In this document: one piece after another, positions 6,859 to 8,117 of the stretch
Layout: each line of letters opens with the position of its first letter
How positions within the stretch are numbered: position 1 is the first letter of the stretch
Assembly: GCA_937858235.1 (NCBI GenBank)
Contig: CALLZZ010000132.1
Coordinates: 1-8,117 of the forward strand
From: an uncultured Clostridia bacterium
GTDB taxonomy: Bacteria > Bacillota > Clostridia > Oscillospirales > Oscillospiraceae
DNA length: 8,117 nt
Direction: 5' to 3'
The notes under the pieces: model-generated
Told to the model about the DNA's origin: nothing
The model's database searches: none
Seen by the model: only the letters and a program-made list of their open reading frames with translations
Position numbers and translations under genes: made by a program

Positions 6859-6938
6859 TGCGTGTAATAGGGTGGTTTGGGGAAAATAGCAAAAGCTTCG
6901 CAGCCGAAGGAAAATCATGTGCAATAAGTGAGAATATG

Positions 6939-6947
6939 TGGTATAAT
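6939..6947 (+). promoter_or_regulatory. Candidate extended -10 promoter
   Basis: TGGTATAAT is a perfect TGn extended -10 element, with TATAAT at 6942-6947. The -35 position is poor (TGTGCA at 6918-6923, 18-nt spacing), which extended -10 promoters tolerate. It lies 134 nt upstream of the membrane protein start and downstream of the terminator, so it would drive that gene alone. Confidence 0.55.
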
Positions 6948-6978
6948 TGTAAAAAATTGCTGCACAGATTAGCGATAA

Positions 6979-7008
6979 TGAACATCAACTGCTCGAGAAA
7001 TATATAAT
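6979..7008 (+). promoter_or_regulatory. Second candidate promoter for the AT-rich gene
   Basis: TATAAT at 7003-7008 is preceded by TGAACA at 6979-6984 (four of six matches to TTGACA) at 18-nt spacing. The imperfect inverted repeat TGAACATC / GATGTTTCA flanks this -10 and might be an operator. In an AT-rich region TATAAT can occur by chance. Confidence 0.4.
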
Positions 7009-7080
7009 CGGATGTTTCACTATTACTTGCTGATTTCATTATAAAGTAACCATACTAATGCTGAAGTGGAGAAAGAAAAC

Positions 7081-8117
7081 ATGAGCAATTTCTTATCAAG
7101 ATTCTTAGAAAAGAGAAAAGAAAGCGCTAATAATATTTGGAACGAGCATAGAAGAACAAATATAATGTTGGAGTTTATATGTATTTTCTTAATTGCATGC
7201 CTTATTGTTGTTGGAACATTTTTTGATAATGAAATAAAAAGTGGATTGACAAGAATAAAAGTAGATGAATTCAATAGCTTTATTATAACCATATTGGGAA
7301 TGCAAGCGACAATTAGTACCTTAGCGATTGCATTGGTAGCATTGATCAGTAATAATGTATCTGAATCACATATGGGCATAGCGGTAAGTCACTATTACTT
7401 AAATATCAGGCCTCTTATTTTTAAGCAAAATATTATTATCTATAGTGTATTAGGATTACTTTCCACAAATATTTTACTGTATATTTTTAAATGGTACAAC
7501 CTGGTCTTATTTGTATTTGCAGCGACAGTTGCGTTGATTAGCTTATCCGTTAATGAGATCTATTATTTATTTAGAGGGGTGACAGTAGCTAACGAAGAAA
7601 TAAGATTATTTATTATATATTTTATGAGTAATATGGAAAAGACGAAATATTATAAAACTAAAGTGAATTTGTTTGCAAATTTTGTTAATGACTGGGCCTA
7701 TAAGTCATCACAACAAAATCAAATGGATTATGATGAATATAAAAATGTGTTTTTACTTTCTTTACAAAAAATACTCCTATACAATACTGATGAAAGTTTA
7801 ATAATAATTAAAGATAATTGTAAAAAGCAAATTTATAGCTTATTACACGCTACTAATAATATTGTACAAGGAAGAGGAATTGAGCTTCTATGTGAAATAT
7901 ATGATCAAATGTTGGCGTTCGTTAATAGTGGTAATTATCAAAAAAAGAATACCAAAAGTTTTGATTTATTATCAGATGTATTTAATGCAACAAGCGTGGC
8001 ATTAAAGAGAATGAATATTGACATAATTGATGCGGCACTGGAGTGGAAACATCTGTCTAACGTTATTAGTTATGTCACCTTTTGCTTAATGTCTAGTGAT
8101 GATAAAGCAGAAAATTC
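7081..8117 (+). CDS. Uncharacterised four-helix membrane protein, AT-rich cargo gene (3' truncated by window)
   Basis: The frame is open from ATG 7081 to the window edge, giving at least 345 residues. GGAG at 7068-7071 lies 9 nt upstream. A basic N-terminus (1-27, rich in R and K) precedes four hydrophobic segments at about 28-48, 67-91, 116-136 and 139-160. The connecting loops suggest both ends are cytoplasmic, with a loop holding SESHMGIAVSHYYLNIRP at 95-112. From about 161 the protein is soluble and mostly helical in character, with no recognised catalytic motif. I do not recognise the family with confidence; the loop motif recalls uncharacterised bacterial membrane proteins. Base and codon use (many ATA, TTA, AGA) differ sharply from the phage genes, and it has its own promoters behind a terminator. 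It is therefore probably acquired cargo. A role in phage exclusion or defence is conjecture. Confidence 0.8.
   Translation, partial: MSNFLSRFLEKRKESANNIWNEHRRTNIMLEFICIFLIACLIVVGTFFDNEIKSGLTRIKVDEFNSFIITILGMQATISTLAIALVALISNNVSESHMGIAVSHYYLNIRPLIFKQNIIIYSVLGLLSTNILLYIFKWYNLVLFVFAATVALISLSVNEIYYLFRGVTVANEEIRLFIIYFMSNMEKTKYYKTKVNLFANFVNDWAYKSSQQNQMDYDEYKNVFLLSLQKILLYNTDESLIIIKDNCKKQIYSLLHATNNIVQGRGIELLCEIYDQMLAFVNSGNYQKKNTKSFDLLSDVFNATSVALKRMNIDIIDAALEWKHLSNVISYVTFCLMSSDDKAEN

Larger units (their letters stand above)
6859..7080. other. Composition boundary and leader region of the AT-rich cargo gene
   Basis: No gene is supported here. The sequence moves from GC-balanced to AT-rich near 6880-6960. 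It holds a small hairpin, CTTCG-CAGC-CGAAG at 6896-6909, two candidate promoters, and an imperfect inverted repeat, TGAACATC at 6979-6986 with GATGTTTCA at 7011-7019, that brackets the second -10. No attachment site, insertion sequence end or tRNA is visible. Confidence 0.6.

Noticed and set aside
6896..6914. Minus-strand terminator formed by CTTCG-CAGC-CGAAG
   Set aside because: The stem is only 5 bp with a short T-run on the minus strand, and no minus-strand gene is supported that would need it.
7023..7379. 118-residue minus-strand hydrophobic frame
   Set aside because: It lies antisense to the membrane protein gene, whose frame is far longer and has a ribosome binding site and promoters. 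Hydrophobic content on both strands is expected from AT-rich DNA.

Overview
The window reads as part of a temperate phage or prophage of a Gram-positive host. A Clostridia-type host (Oscillospiraceae-like) is the best guess, from the gene set, the strong GGAGG-type ribosome binding sites and the moderately GC-rich coding. This is a judgement from family resemblance; no search was run. All genes supported here lie on the + strand.

Positions 1-5328 form a phage DNA replication module. In order it holds the C-terminal half of a family A DNA polymerase (open at the left edge), a VapE-type primase-helicase, a small VRR-NUC nuclease and a compact SNF2-family helicase. The genes are tightly packed (7-nt gap, 11-nt overlap) except for one 286-bp gap between the primase-helicase and the nuclease. 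That gap holds six TGTACAC motifs, three of them spaced 22-23 bp apart, plus a perfect 24-bp palindrome. An AT-rich stretch with a 12-bp inverted repeat follows. It looks like a replication origin or operator cluster and is the most striking non-coding signal in the window.

Positions 5329-6860 carry the switch toward later functions: a possible 18-residue peptide coupled to a 177-aa phage protein of regulator type, a gap rich in inverted repeats, and a phage-encoded sigma-70 family factor. This block ends in a clear rho-independent terminator at 6820-6858.

Beyond the terminator the base composition drops sharply. Two candidate promoters precede an AT-rich gene that starts at 7081 and runs off the right edge. 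It encodes a protein with four predicted membrane segments and a long soluble C-terminal part. Its separate transcription and foreign composition mark it as cargo (a moron). Superinfection exclusion, phage defence or lysogenic conversion are reasonable hypotheses, but nothing in the sequence proves a function. It is the best candidate here for an undescribed system.
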